Positions 1 through 12,918 of a stretch of 64,000 bases of DNA are shown here, in pieces (position 1 is the first letter of the stretch; each line of letters opens with the position of its first letter). The notes beneath the pieces were generated by a model. That model worked only from the letters and a program-made list of their open reading frames with translations. It did no database searches and was not told where the DNA came from. Origin of the DNA: Lantana camara. Taxonomy: Eukaryota; Streptophyta; Magnoliopsida; Lamiales; Verbenaceae. The stretch spans positions 39,481,001 to 39,545,000 of the forward strand of contig CM074855.1 of the NCBI GenBank assembly GCA_037501455.1, in the 5' to 3' direction. Made by a program: the position numbers and the translations under genes.

Positions 1-599
1 AGGGGTCATACGTTTGAAATTATTTACCCGAAATGACTCGATATAAATATATATATGATTTTGGCTTAAAACTTTGCACATAAGGAATATATAAGGTTGT
101 TTTAACTAATAGAAGAAAAACCCACCTTTTTCCAAAGCAAAATAAGACACAAGCGTCTCAGGGCTCGCCCGCGTCTCTGACCAAACCCGAATCTGTTCAA
201 AAGAAAAGGTATGAGACTCAATGACCACATATGACGCTCGGCAATGAGGTGAATATGACATGAATGCATAAATGATCATATTATATCATAAAAATGTTCA
301 TGTGCACGATTAAGGAATTTAAATCATATAATCATTCATTCATTCATATTTTTCATAATTTCATAAATTCGTAACATTCATTCAATTTCATAAATTCATA
401 ACATTCATATAAATTACATAAATTCATAAATTCATAAACATTCATAATATTCATATTGCATATCAATTAATCTAAAATCCAATTTAGAAGCATAACATAT
501 ATTATTCAATTTCACATTTAGGAATGAAATAAATAAAACGTTCAATCAAAAGTCGATAGTTAAATACGCGAAATGGAATTCAATTAATTTCTAAAATTA

Positions 600-1032
600 A
601 ATTAAATCAAATAATATTCAAAATATATAATAAATATACATAATATATAATAAACATACATATATACACATTATATATATATATATATATGTATATTACA
701 TGCACGTACACACTCACACACATGCATGCAATTATGTATTTACTGTAAATATAATACATATATATACATATTAAATCAAACCATGCATGAAAACTTATAT
801 AATATATACATATATATACATTATATATATATATATACGCACACACACAAACAAACCCATGCATGCATGCACACTAATCACAAATATATATATATATACT
901 CTATAAAATACTCATGCATGCAAAATAATAACACACACACACCAGTATATATATATATATAACTATCTAGCCATGCATGCAATCAAACACACAATCACAC
1001 ACATACACAGCCTACATATATATATATATAAC
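600..1032. repeat. Compound (TA)n / CATGCATGC / (CA)n tandem repeat
   Basis: Four to five degenerate units of roughly 60-80 bp, each with a TA run, a CATGCATGC block and an ACACAC-type stretch. They lie inside LTR F. The open frames here are by-products of the repeats and are not genes. Confidence 0.8.
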
Positions 1033-1077
1033 AACAGCAGCAGTAACAGAAAACGCAGAAGTAATTCAAGAAAAACG

Positions 1078-1203
1078 GGGTGACACGGGGGTGTCACCCA
1101 CAAAGCTTATACCGAGACACCCCCGTGTCTCGGTACAGCAAGTCCGGACCAATCTGCACCCCCGTTCCTCGCTGGAACGAGGAGAATTGACACGCCCGTG
1201 ACA
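1078..1203. other. Palindrome cluster in LTR F
   Basis: GGGTGACAC / GTGTCACCC around GGGG at 1078-1099; TACCGAGACAC / GTGTCTCGGTA around CCCC at 1110-1135; CGTTCC / GGAACG around TCGCT at 1163-1179; and a weaker TGACACG-CC-CGTGACA at 1188-1203. The first two have perfect arms of 9 and 11 bp. Function unknown; see findings. Confidence 0.85.
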
Positions 1204-2953
1204 GCAGCAGCAGCAGCCCAGTTTCGACAACAAAAACGCAGGAAACAGAGCAACACTCCAGCAAGAATTTCAAGCAAAACGTGCAGCAATACAAGGCATG
1301 ATTTATAGCAAGAATTCAGCCACAATACAACCCAACAAAACCATGAAAGTAACAGCAAGAAGCACGCAACGCAGCAGCTCAAAACAGTTCCAAAACAGGG
1401 CAAGACGTTCGCGGAAAAACAGAGCAACAAACGCGAGGAACAGGGCAAGCTTGCATTCAATCCTTCTCCATCTATTTACTCAGTTAAGGCCATCAAATAA
1501 GCAGCAAAAGATCATATAATCAACAAGGAAATCAGTTCCAAAAGTGATCCTTCAAAGCATGGAAGCATACGTGACATATATGTGGGATTTCTGAAACTTA
1601 CCTAAATGATATCTCAAGAATAACTTAACAACCATGAGATCAAAGATCAGAAATGATATGAGGATGTCAAAACAATTAATCTCAGGCTTGGAATCACTCA
1701 AAACCATAGAGGATCGAAAGAGATCAACTTAATGCCCAAAATTCCTCATTTTCGGAAAAACAGACCATAAATGAAAAACCATGCTCAAAATCATGAATGG
1801 AAGGATGGAAATGATCAGAAATGAACATATAATACAACCCTTAACTTACCTTGATGATTGGTTGAAGTTTGGATGAGAATCGAACTCCAAAATCTCCAAA
1901 TGGTGAAGGGTTACGGGACTGGAGAAGATGCAGTAGCTTTTTGCTGAGTTTTGGGGATGATGAGAGGGTTAACTCGGTTAAAGCTTGAAATATCTAGATA
2001 GAGGGTTGAGTTAGGGTTAAAAGGAATTAAACCATAGTTAATTTGGTCATGGTTTGCTCAAGATATGGCTCAATTAGTGTAACATGGTCAAGTTGGTCTC
2101 CGATTCGTTTTTCGGTTGGATTTCGGAGATTCAAATGAATTTAGGAAAATTATAGGGCTAAGTTTACTGAACTCGAATTTTCGTTACGAGTTCAGCGGAG
2201 TTGACGAAACTCGAATCCGAGTTCCCGAGCTCAAGATATTAAATTCGGAACCAAGGGTACGCTAAGTGCTCGTTAGCTCCCGTTTTGGTTCCTCAAAACA
2301 ATTTAAATTCGTTAACTAATCAAATGAATTCGAAAATGTAATTTGAGCATAGAATCATGTTCATAACACATATATGTACAACATATTACAAATTCGTACC
2401 AATTTGATATCATTTCATAAGAGAACGAAGCACAAAATTAATAACATGCACATTTTATGGAATTCATGCATAATACATTAAAATTCCATGAAAAAATTAT
2501 AGTTCAAATTTCATGCAATCCATGCAGGAATTAAAATTCCCATGCAAAACATATAATCTCATGCATGAATAAAATTTTCATGCAAACTAAATTGATTTAC
2601 ATGTAAAATAAAATCTTCATGCATGAATGAAATTCTCATGCAAAAAAAATACATTAATCCCACGTATAATATATATATAAGTAATTAATTAAAACATGAT
2701 TAATTAACATAACATATAATTAGTATAATCATTAAATTAATAATAATAATAATTAAACATATATAATTATACACATATATACGAGACATATATATATATG
2801 TAAAATTACTAATATTAAAATAATATAATATAATATAATAAAATAATAACAATAATTATAAAATTAAATATAAAGCACGTAAAAACAATTAATTCGCGCA
2901 ATTAGGTAAACACATACGTTCTACCTTTACGTCCGAAAAGTCGGGGCGTTACA

Positions 2954-4030
2954 TGAACGTTTCCAAGCAAGAAAGTATTGATGATCATGATTTCAAGCAT
3001 GTTTGGCGAGTACATGATTGCACGTGGGCCCGAGGGTAATTCTTGAGCCAACCGGGAAAGCAAGGGCTGACGGGTAACTCCTGAATTATCCTCACATTGT
3101 TGGGATCACCCCCGAAGCCACTAGGAGATTAGTGGTGGAAGGAGTTCCGTGTCTAGAGGGTCATGTCCTCTACACACACCATGTCGTGGATAGTCGAGCC
3201 TTGCAAACTCGCTATCAACCGGAGGAAGAAGGAGACTGGGGATTAATCCGGCGTGTCGGGTTATCCTCGGGTTATTGCATGATTTCAAGCATGAACTTGT
3301 TTATATGAGCACTAATTAAATTGCATGATCACGTATTTATCAAGCAAGCAAGCATGATCACGTATTGTTCACGATTGGGAGTTCGGTTGGAGACTGCCCT
3401 TGCTCGCCGGGGCCACATGTTCATGACATTGACAAGCATGATTAAATAAACGTGTTAAAATGATTGGTTGTAATCTCGGGCAAAGATTAACTTCTTGAAT
3501 TACATATCTATTTTATGTTAAAGTCTTCACCCGAGGCTACACCTTGCATGTGACGTGTGATATATATATTTATTGCCCCTCACTCAGTCTTCGGTAGACT
3601 GATACTACACTTTTCAGGTACCTTTTGAGCGTGGTCGTGCTAGGCGGGCGTTGTTCGAGTCTTTTGCATCTTCACGAGTCTAGCACCTTTCATGTATAGT
3701 ACCTTGAGACATTCCATGTTATGCTCGTTATTGTTACATTTTGAATACTTAATGATGTATCTTATTTAGAAATGACAATGTAGTGATAGTTAATTGGTAC
3801 CTATATGTATCTATGTAATAAATATGGTACCTATATATATGAATGACTTTATTGCTTCCGCTTCTCTGTTCATGTTGTTTGATTATGTTGGGGAGAGTGT
3901 CCCGCCTAGCTCGTCATTTTTATTGTCACCCGTTCGCTGTGGTCTTGGTTTATGTATGAACTGTCCATTTCATACGTGGATCGAGGCTATAGTGCGGGGG
4001 ATGTGGCGCCTTGGGGTTTAGGGTGCTACA
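2954..4030 (+). mobile_element. LTR fragment, family A (3' part)
   Basis: Matches 56.9-58.0 kb of element A's 5' LTR nearly base for base (shared blocks around GCGAGTACATGATTGCACG and the CCCCTCACTCAGTC hairpin) and ends in the same GGGTGCTACA. The first ~1.6 kb is missing because F interrupts it at 2953. The bases after its end, CAAACACTCTAAACC, match uninterrupted D sequence at 6838, so it was inserted into D copy 1 and CAAAC is the expected target duplication. Whether it was a solo LTR or a full element cannot be seen. Confidence 0.85.
3584..3602 (+). other. Conserved LTR hairpin TCAGTCT/AGACTGA
   Basis: Stem TCAGTCT (3584-3590), loop TCGGT, stem AGACTGA (3596-3602), followed by TTTTCAGG. 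It is the same motif as in the other LTR families of the window. Confidence 0.75.
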
Positions 4031-5871
4031 CAAACACTCTAAACCTCGGCCCCACCGGCACCACCAAACTCTGTGACAAGACATACAGAAGCCCAGACTT
4101 AGACTCTATATTAACCAAACAAGATGCACGGCATTGCTCAACATGATCGTGGTTATGCATAAGTGTTCTTGCTGTGCTTGGATAAGGTGTCGTGGTCATT
4201 CAAGGCATATCAATGCTCAACAAGGTCATATTTACAAGCAACCATCATGCAATTCCATATCCAAAGATGCAAGATCAATTTAGGAAGTCAATGTATTCAC
4301 AAAATGCATATTAAATCATCCAATGTCACAGGGTTCAATTATAATATTAGAATTAAGCATCAAGTTCATGATGAGTTGTAAAGTGCATAAGTAAGAGCAA
4401 CTTGATCATATAAACATACAAAGTTGTTGTACGTAGATAGCATGCTTGATACAAATAAAGAGTGCATTTAATTCACTTAAGATCATACTTTACAACTTCA
4501 CAACATGTTTGGTATACAAGCTCAAGTCACATTCATAGTTTCATAAATATTACACTTACATCCCTTAAGTTATTTATAAAAGTTTAGAATTATCATCCCC
4601 TTAGTTGATTACTGAGTATAATTATTCGTTGAAAGTGTTTATACAATTATTCAACTAGGAATTAATTACTTACAAGCATGAAAATTATCAATTTATCGTA
4701 ATTCATAATATACCATTTCCGAGTAGTAAGAGTAAATCAAGATATTACAATTCTAACTCCTATTATGCATCAAGTCTTAAGTTGTTCAAGCATCCTTCAT
4801 GTATCTAAATTTTATATTTGAAACACAATTTACAACAAACATAACATTGAGAACGTCTCAAATTCATATAGAGAAATCATAACATTTTCGTTCTTCTAAA
4901 ATATCATTCAAGTTCATTTAGTCACATAAAAGATTAGTTTCTAAATATTACACTAACACCCCTTCATATCTAAACACATAGCATAAATTCATCACATAGG
5001 GATTCAAATTGTAAATCGAAACATTCATGCATTTCACAATTCATTCAATACATGTTTTCGTATACGATTGGAATACATCTCGATCAACAAACCAACAATA
5101 ACCAATTTATTTGCACTTAAAACAATTAATTCAAATAATCATAATTATGCAAAATAATTCGTAATAAATAGATCGAGTGTCCGATTAACGAACAGAAAGT
5201 GGCGTTGAGCTCACCACAACGAGAAGAACATTCTGACCAGACACGGTCGGAAGGCCACCACTGTAGCTGCCCGAATTTGGCCGGACCGCCGCCGGGCCAC
5301 CACCGAAGGTTGCCGGAAAAATCACGAAAAATCAGTCCTGAATGAAGTCTTCGTGCCCGTTCCGAATCCTCGATCAATTTCTGGAAATTCCAAGTCAATC
5401 TCCTCCAATTTCAGATCTAAGATCACGAAAACCCTAAAATCTTCAAACTCAAATTACTTCCAAACAGGTGAACCAAAATGCGATCCGAAAGAGGCGTTGT
5501 CTTACCCATGACGAGCTCTTCGAAAGCCCTAAGGTAGCTCACCGGAAAAATCCTCGGAGCTAGCGCCGCCGTTACACAGCCGCTATGCCATCGTGATCCG
5601 CCGCCAATCGGCCAAATCTGGAGTCGCGTTATCACATGCTACTAGTTCTCATCGTTCCGAACAACTTTCGTGAAGAGCCCGAGGCCAAAAGATGGCGGGA
5701 AAAGGCTCCCCGTTGGCCGCCGAATAATCTACCACCAAACACGTCGCCGAAACCACCACCTACGGCCAAAATCTGGTGAAATTGATGCCGGAAATGAACT
5801 CAGGGGGTCGAAAAACCATGGAAACCATCAAGCCCTGTCGAAACCCACCGCCGGAAGCGGCGGAATCGTGC
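4031..5871 (-). mobile_element. LTR fragment, element D copy 1 (minus)
   Basis: Repeats 6838 to about 8670 with roughly 95% identity by eye, including the segment at 5190-5870 rich in CCGCCGG. Its left side is cut by the family A LTR at 4030. At about 5871, after GGCGGAATCGTGC, it stops matching and joins sequence typical of the opposite end of the same LTR. No gene is recognised; open frames in its GC-rich part have no family features. Confidence 0.7.
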
Positions 5872-5978
5872 CAAAGCTCAAGCCGACACCAACTAAACCG
5901 ACAAGTGTGACCCAGAAGACTCACATCCGCCTAGCTCAAGCCAAAAGGAAACCTGCAACTAAAAGATAAAATGAGGTA

Positions 5979-5994
5979 TCAGTCAACTGACTGA
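5979..5994 (-). other. LTR hairpin, variant TCAGTCA/TGACTGA
   Basis: Perfect 7-bp arms with a 2-base centre, at the position where other families have TCAGTCT/AGACTGA. The T-A pair has become A-T, a compensatory change. Confidence 0.75.
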
Positions 5995-8900
5995 GTGAGG
6001 GGGGCTAACGCACACCCACTGTATATATATAGAGCATAGCACATATCAAAAGGGTGGACTCAAGAACCGGATATAGGTGTTGCATACCAAAACATTTCCA
6101 AAAGTACCCAAAAGATAGTTATAAGTATAAGCTTTAGAAAACATTTCAGAAACTCTTTCTCGGCGAGTATGAGCTTCCAACCTTTACTCCTCAGAACATA
6201 TCAAAACATAAAATACCAAATCAATCCAACCGTCACACCAATAACGGAGGAGATGTGCCGTCCCCAAACCATCCATAACAGACATACCCTCAAGGGGTAG
6301 CGAACCCACAAGAGTCCTCCCCGGCCTTAGTCGAAGGCTCAAGATACCACACATTCCTTATAACACGGGTCGCGTGAAGATATCTCAAATGGAACTATGC
6401 ACAGGTATATCCCCGACGGCCCTAACCGTCCCGGGGGCTCCTTACCCATAGCTCCTCAGATCCACATACATACATACATACATACAGATGCCAATATTTC
6501 ATGCCCAACTCGCTACATAATCACAACACACCTGTTTTTCCAAAATAGCTTACATATGCTTCAAAAACTGGTTTTTTTATATATATTCCTACGCTGCAGG
6601 GATAGCCCGCCCACGCAGGACTCACACACTTACATTCCCACGCTGCAGGGATAGCCCGCCCACGGAGAAGTACAAGCATAAGATCATAAAAATATCATAT
6701 TCAACACATACATAACTATTGTAAGGTATACTCGCATGCAATGGTAGAAATCAGCATGTAAAGGCCATGGGTCGCATAACTATACAAAATCCTAAACCTC
6801 ACCTCGTGAAAGTAGAGTCTGAGAGTGTGAAGGGCCAAACACTCTAAACCTCGGCCCCACCGGCACCACCAAACTCTGTGACAAGACATACAGAAGCCCA
6901 GACTTAGACTCTATATGAACCAAACAAGACGCACGGCGTTGCTCAACATGATCGTGGTTATGCATAAGTGTTCATGTTGTGATTGGATAAGGTGTCGTGG
7001 TCATTCAAGGCATATAAATGCTCAACAAGGTCATATTTACAAGCAACCATCATGCAATTCCATATCCAAAGATGCAAGATCAATTTAGGAAGTCAATGTA
7101 TTCACAAAATGCATATTAAATCATCCAATGTCACAGGGTTCAATTATAATATTAGAATTAAGCATCAAGTTCATGACGAGTTGTAAAGTGTATAAGTAAG
7201 AGCAACTTGATCATATAAACATACAAAGTTGTTGTACGTAGATAGCATGCTTGATAAAAATAAAGAGTGCATTTAATTCACTTAAGATCATACTTTACAA
7301 CTTCACAACATGTTTGGTATACAAGCTCAAGTCACATTCATAGTTTCATAAATATTACACTTACATCCCCTAAGTTATTTATAAAAGTTTAGAATTATTA
7401 CACATACATCCCCTTATTTGATTACTAAGCACAATTATTCGTTTAAGGTGTTTATACAATTATTCAACTAGGAATTAATTACTTACAAACATAACAACTA
7501 TCAATTTATCGTAATTCATAATATACCATTTTCGAGTAGTAAGAGTAAATCAAGGTATTACAATTCTAACTCCTATTATGCATCAAATCTTAAGTTGTTC
7601 AAGCATCCTTCATGTATCTAAATTTTATATTTGAAACACAATTTACAACAAACATAACATTGAGAATGTCTCAAATTCATATAGAGAAATCACAACATTT
7701 TCGTTCTTCTAAAATATCATTCAAGTTCATTTAGTCACATAAAAGATTAGTTTCTAAATATTACACTAACACCCCTTCATATCTAAACACATAGCATAAA
7801 TTCATCACATCGGGATTCAAATTGTAAATCCAAACATTCATGCATTTCACCATTCATTCAATACATGTTTTCGTATGCGATTTGAATACATCTCGATCAA
7901 CAAACCAACAATAACCAATTTATTTGCACTTAAGACAATTAATTCAAATAATCATAATTACGTAAAATAATTCGTAATAAATAGATCGAGTGTCCGATTA
8001 ACGAACATAATGTGGCGTTGAGCTCACCACAACGAGAAGAACATTCTGACCAGACGCCGTCGGAAGGCCACCACTGTAGCTGCCGGAATATTGGTCGGAC
8101 CGCCGCCGGGCCGCCGCCGAAGGTCGCCGGAAAAATCCCAAAAAATCAGTCCTGAATGAAGTCTTCGTGCCCGTTCCGAATCCTCGATCAATTTCTGGAA
8201 ATTCCAAGTCAATCTCCTCCAATTTCAGATCTAAGATCACGAAAACCCTAAAATCTTCAAACTCAAATTACTTCCAAACCGATGAACCAAAATGCGATCC
8301 GAAAGAGGCATTGTCTTACCCATGACGAGCTCTTCGAAAGCCCTAAGGTAGCTCACCGGAAAAATCCTCGGAGCTAGCGCCGCCTTTACACCGCGGCTAT
8401 GCCGCCGCGATCCATCGCCAATCGGCCAAATCTGGAGTCACGTGATCACAGGCTACTAGTTCTCGTCGTTCCGAACAACTTTCGTGAAGAGCCCGAGGCC
8501 AAAAGATGGCCGGAAAAGGCCCCTGTTGGCCGCCGAATAATCTGCCACCGAACACGTCGCCGGAACACCACCTACGGTGAAAATCTAGTGAAATTGATGC
8601 CAAAAATGAACTCAGGGGGTCGAAAAACCTTGGAAACCATCAAGCCCCGTCGAAAACCATCGTCGGAAGTGGCGGAATCGCGCTGCTACAGTGACGGGCG
8701 CCGCCGCAGCGAGCTTCAGGCAGGCGGCGCGTGCGGCGCCTTCGCGGCCCAGATGGCCGCTCCGCCGACGTCAAACGGTGCACCGGGGAGTCTACTTGCT
8801 GGGTCTTGGGCGCGTGCATCGAGGAGATGGCCGGAAACCGCCGCGAAGGCCGGCGAAGTGGCGGCGGTCTGACGCCTCCGCCGCTGCTACTGAAATTTGG

Positions 8901-9053
8901 CCATAACTCCACCACCATTCATCGTTAGGCCATGAAATTGGTACTCTTGCGTCGATCTCACCGAGATAATCGAAATGGACTATTCGTTTGTTGAATTCTG
9001 TCGAGAAATGAACGAGTTATGGGCTCGTAACCGAAGCCGCGCATAGTGATCTA

Positions 9054-9112
9054 CGGGAGAGAGAGTGGGAGAGGAGAGAGAGAGATGAGAGAATGAGAGA
9101 GAAAGGAGATTG
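9054..9112. repeat. GA-rich microsatellite
   Basis: Imperfect (GA)n interrupted by GGG and AT, inside LTR D copy 2. Confidence 0.85.
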
Positions 9113-9658
9113 GGAGAAATGTGTCTTGTGCACAAGCTATATACAACCGGGTATCCTTATCGCGTAGCAAAGAGTAATAGCGCATACAAATAATCGTAAA
9201 TAAAATTGGTAAAGTTACGAATAAACGTTCAAACTCCGAATTAATATTAAAAATTAAAATGAAAGAGAGAGATTTACCAATTAGAGTTTAATTCAATTTA
9301 ATTTGAGAAACCTTTCGTACAATTTAACAACACTTCGTAAACACATGATTGATAATTAATCTCAAGGAATTCAAGTAAACCGAAATTAAACAAGTTAAGT
9401 AACATGATGGATTTAAAATCAACTTGACAATTATTTCATGGAATAAATTTGAATTAAATCAAATTAGACAGTTAGGGTTAAATATGCACATAATTAATCA
9501 AGTTGACAATTAATCTTAGAATAATTGGAATGAACACATATTAAATTGAATTTACATTAAATCACATAATTCAAGAACTCTTAAATTAAAGACACACAAG
9601 TGTAGAGACTTACTTGTTAATGTCGTCAGGACGCCCTTCGAGAATACGGGGCGTCACA

Positions 9659-10364
9659 CAAGATATGTCAAAAGTACCATATGCTAGTGGCATTGGAAGT
9701 TCAATGTATGCAATGATGTGCATTAGACCTGATATATGTTATGTTGTGGGTCTAGTTAGTAGGTATCAATCTAATCCAGGACGAAGACACTGGAAAGCTG
9801 TTAAAAGGATATTCAGATACCTAAAAGGAACTGCAGAATATTCCTTGTGCTATCAAGGGAATAATTTATGGTTAAGAGGATACACAGATGCTGATTGGGT
9901 AGGTGACTTAGACGAACGAAAGTCGACCTCCAGCTATACATTTTTGCTAAATGATGGTGCTATATCTTGGTGTAGCAAGAAACAAACATGTGTATCACTA
10001 TCCACTATGGAAGCAGAATTTGTGGACTGTGCTTCTGCAATTCAAGAAGCAGTTTCGTTAGCATTTTTTCAATCATTTAGGATTGAAAAACAGTAAAGTG
10101 AGAGCCGTGACAATTTATTGTGATAGTCAGGCAGCTATGGCTTATACTAAAGATTCCAAATATCATGGAAAAACCAAACACATAGACACAAAATATAATT
10201 TTGTGCATGATATTATAGAGAAGAAGGAAGTGATACTAAGATACATATCTACGCATGCTATGGTAGTATACCCATTTACTAAACTAATATCTAGAGATGT
10301 ATTTATGGGTCATGTCAAGTCTTTGGGACTGCGTAGGATTCGATGTATTTATTTGAATGTATGA
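9659..10364 (+). pseudogene. Ty1/copia pol remnant (RT C-terminus and RNase H), Cop-1
   Basis: This is the C-terminal end of a Ty1/copia polyprotein. From 9659 the frame reads DMSKVPYASGIGS, RPDICYVVGLVSRY, GYTDADWVGD and STMEAEF, the linker and RNase H block that follows copia reverse transcriptase. The reading frame changes near 10050-10085 and resumes with TIYCDSQAAMAYTKDS and KHIDTKYNFV. The acidic RNase H residues in TDAD, EAEF and CDSQ are visible. RNase H would remove the RNA strand during cDNA synthesis. Everything upstream (gag, protease, integrase, most of RT) is absent because LTR D was inserted at 9658. The frameshift and lack of a start make it non-functional. Confidence 0.9.
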
Positions 10365-11300
10365 ATGATTAATATCTATGTTATGATAAAGTTTGTTTCT
10401 GAGCTGAACACATATATGTTTGTTGTTATCTGAAAATTATGTCGGACAAGTTGAGATTGGCTCTCTCACACGAGCAATCGCCTCTGACATTTGGCAAATG
10501 TACAGGGATGAGATTACATTATATACGTATTTGGTAATTGTAGTGGATCCCACACACCACTAGAACTTGTCAGTCAGATTTGGCTTTTTGGCTTCAGTGC
10601 TTGAAATTATTGAGGATACACCGGAAGCAAAACTCAGAAGTTAAATGTTTGAGATACATTTGAGCTTAGATCTATACGGTACTATTGTTGATAAGTAACG
10701 ACATACACTTCAAAATTGAAGTCATGTACCGTAGCATGCGTTTCATACCGCATGTCATAAATTTGACCTTACGTAGGTAATGAGAAATAGATCCCGTCTT
10801 TCTCATTGTGTGAGACCTAGAGATTTTCCAATAATCTCATTTTATACCCTTATTACTTATCAATAGAATCTCAGGATTATACTTTAGTGTTGCGAGTTGC
10901 GGTGTATGTCTAGGAAAGCTGCTAAGGTGATAATCTAGAGTTATTGGTTGGAAAGGAAGATTATTTATTGATTGTCACTGAGATGTATTCACAGGCTAGC
11001 CAATTGTGTTTGGAACACGATTATGGATACGTTATGAAAATAGTTAAGTATGCTCTTAAAAAAAATTGAGGGATCAATAACTAGTGAAATCAAATAGGAA
11101 TATGAGGTATAGCGAGACATGAATATCCTCATTTGTGAAGTGAGTTGTTATATATCCTTAACCGGTGTATAACATTTAAAAGCTCTATTGTGCTCGCCGG
11201 TCACACGACTTATTTGCAAGTATAAAATATTTGGATATTCTGTTACACTATATACTAGTCAGTTATTGCTTGAGGTCAACCCTCATGTGTGAGCGGGAGA
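10365..11300 (+). other. Cop-1 3' non-coding region and polypurine tract
   Basis: No open frame of note. It runs from the end of the copia RNase H frame to the purine tract GAGCGGGAGA at 11291-11300, directly before the LTR start. A long 3' untranslated stretch is common in plant copia elements. Confidence 0.65.
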
Positions 11301-11800
11301 TGTTGGAAATATAAAATGGGTCGTCCATGGGGCTGACCCAAAACCCATATTAGGTAAATGGATTGGTGGGAGAGTTTGAATTTGAATAGGAAGTTATTCC
11401 AACTTCCGTCAAATAAATAGAGAGAAATCTCTCCCTCCAGAAATCCAAGAATCTTAAAAATCAGATTAGATGAAAGAAAACTTCTTGAGAAAATAAGAAA
11501 GAAAAGATTCTGACAAATGAAATCTGACAAGATTTCCTTCTGTGTAATTTGAGAGAATAGTGTGGAATTCTCAATTCACCGTATCCAAATATCGCAGCAC
11601 TTAAGTCGTGGAAATAAGTCTGCTTATTCTAAGCAAACTTGGACTGCTTGTACATGAAGATTTCAAGACAAAACATCTGTGAACCACCTCAAACGATCCA
11701 TAGAGTTTAAGGTTTGTTTGGAGATTTATTTATTCCGCTTATTAAGTTTAAATCTTCATAATAAATTGTAATTGGAAGAGAAATATACCTGTTGTAATAA
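11301..11800 (+). mobile_element. Cop-1 3' LTR (right end approximate)
   Basis: Starts TGTTGGAAATAT right after the polypurine tract, as plant copia LTRs do. The right end was not fixed because the 5' LTR lies outside the window and no target duplication could be compared. About 0.5 kb is a plausible length. The minus-strand open frame across it is not supported as a gene. Confidence 0.65.
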
Positions 11801-11845
11801 CTATATTTTGTCCATAAATGACAGTTGGAAAATTTTGTTAAAAAT

Positions 11846-12104
11846 ATTATACTTAAGCCCCAAATTAGTATAATCAATTACAGTCAACCCCCAAGGACAA
11901 CATGAGAATAAAAAATTGACTAAAGTCAAGCAGCTTATTTTCGAATTTTCATTAAAAATTTTACTGACGCTAGCAATTTTTTAAATAAAAATGGGGTTAA
12001 GTATAATTACTTATTTCTCAAAGAGTGATATTGATAATTTAATCTAAAAATGATGGGGAATTGTAATTATCCCGTATAATATGGGGGTTAGGTATAATTA
12101 ACCC
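11846..12104. mobile_element. Small MITE with ~50-bp terminal inverted repeats
   Basis: The left end TTATACTTAAGCCCC...AATCAATTACAG matches the reverse complement of the right end (TTATACCTAACCCCC...ATAATTACAATTCCCC). Flanks TTAAAAAT and TTAAAAT could be an imperfect target duplication. Too short to encode a transposase. Confidence 0.55.
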
Positions 12105-12327
12105 TTAAAATACTACCAATTATAAAAAAAAATAAAATTTGGTCAAAATTGATATAATTAGGTCAAAATATACACTTCCTATATGTTATAGTATAGATTT
12201 ATTGATTATTTCTCTAATAATTTGAATTGTTAATTTTATTTTAACTATATTTATTTTTCATTTTAATAAAGTTAATCGATTTGTCTTATTGTTTTTTTCA
12301 TTTAGCAAAAATTATAAATTTTGTACG

Positions 12328-12347
12328 ATGCACGAAGTGCATGCTAG
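12328..12347 (+). mobile_element. Helitron-type 3' terminus
   Basis: Hairpin ATGCAC-GAA-GTGCAT (12328-12342) followed by G and CTAG (12344-12347) with a T after it. A short hairpin next to CTRR inserted before T is the hallmark of Helitron 3' ends. The 5' end (TC after A) was not located, so the element's extent is unknown; it probably lies in the AT-rich DNA to the left. Confidence 0.6.
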
Positions 12348-12918
12348 TTAAAGATACATAACAATCAACAGACATACCGAAAATATAATAATAATTCGTT
12401 AAGGAAACTCACACATATTTAGAAGAATCCGTGTAGTGTTCTATAGATAGTTATAGTACCAAAAATCTGTGATAAATGCATTAGTATAATAATTAAGTTG
12501 ACAACCAAATGGTCTTCATCTAATGGTAAACGATTAGATCACAAGAGACGGATTTTACTTAATTATTAAAGAGTTTAAGGGTTCGAAATCTATTTGTTCA
12601 AAAATCATTTGTAGAGGCTTTTAGTTATCGTCCGACTCCAATATAATTAAATAAAATATAGAATTAAAAATAATTAAAATAATTATGTTGAGAAAATTTG
12701 ATAGGATTCGAAACCAATTAAGAATCTGGACCGTTATTAATACACGTGATGCGCGTATGTGAATGAAATAGGAGATGCAACACGAATATGAAACAAAAGA
12801 TCCTAAGCTCTTCCTAAGATAATGTAGTTGGGGATCTTTGATTTGGAATGAGTAATCGGGCAGGAGGCAAGATTTAGAAAGGTTAAAATGGATAATTGAC
12901 ATGTGATTGCATTGGTAA
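12348..12918. other. AT-rich unassigned DNA
   Basis: No gene seen. The minus-strand open frame here runs into the LTR of B and has no recognisable domain. Confidence 0.6.

Larger units (their letters stand above)
1..2953 (-). mobile_element. Partial LTR, element F (minus orientation, gypsy-like)
   Basis: The right edge is a clear LTR end: on the minus strand it starts TGTAACGCCCCGAC at 2953, as in the other LTRs here. To its right the sequence switches abruptly to the middle of a family A LTR, so F is inserted in that LTR. The left part lies outside the window. No coding sequence is recognisable and the open frames are short and low-complexity. The palindrome cluster near 1.1 kb resembles the one in solo LTR S, so F and S are probably related; this is inference. 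The rest is AT-rich with many TTCATAAATTCATA-like and CATGCA-rich short repeats (300-450, 2455-2660). Confidence 0.7.
5872..9658 (-). mobile_element. LTR, element D copy 2 (minus)
   Basis: Ends at 9658; the minus strand starts TGTGACGCCCCG. It begins without the usual TGTAGC-type end, so its distal few hundred bases are missing. It contains the LTR hairpin at 5979-5994, a CATA run near 6465-6485, a ~60-bp duplicated unit with CACGCTGCAGGGATAGCCCG at 6590-6665, and a GC-rich stretch at 8390-8890. It interrupts the copia gene that resumes at 9659. With no internal region between copies 1 and 2, a deletion probably ran from inside one LTR through the interior into the other (inference). Confidence 0.7.

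Noticed and set aside
8399..8872. 157-codon open frame in LTR D
   Set aside because: GC-rich stretch with several overlapping open frames on both strands, no domain, and inside an LTR.
12505..12595. Possible tRNA-like A and B boxes (CATCTAATGG, GGTTCGAAATC)
   Set aside because: Only the B box is convincing and no cloverleaf or SINE ends could be found.
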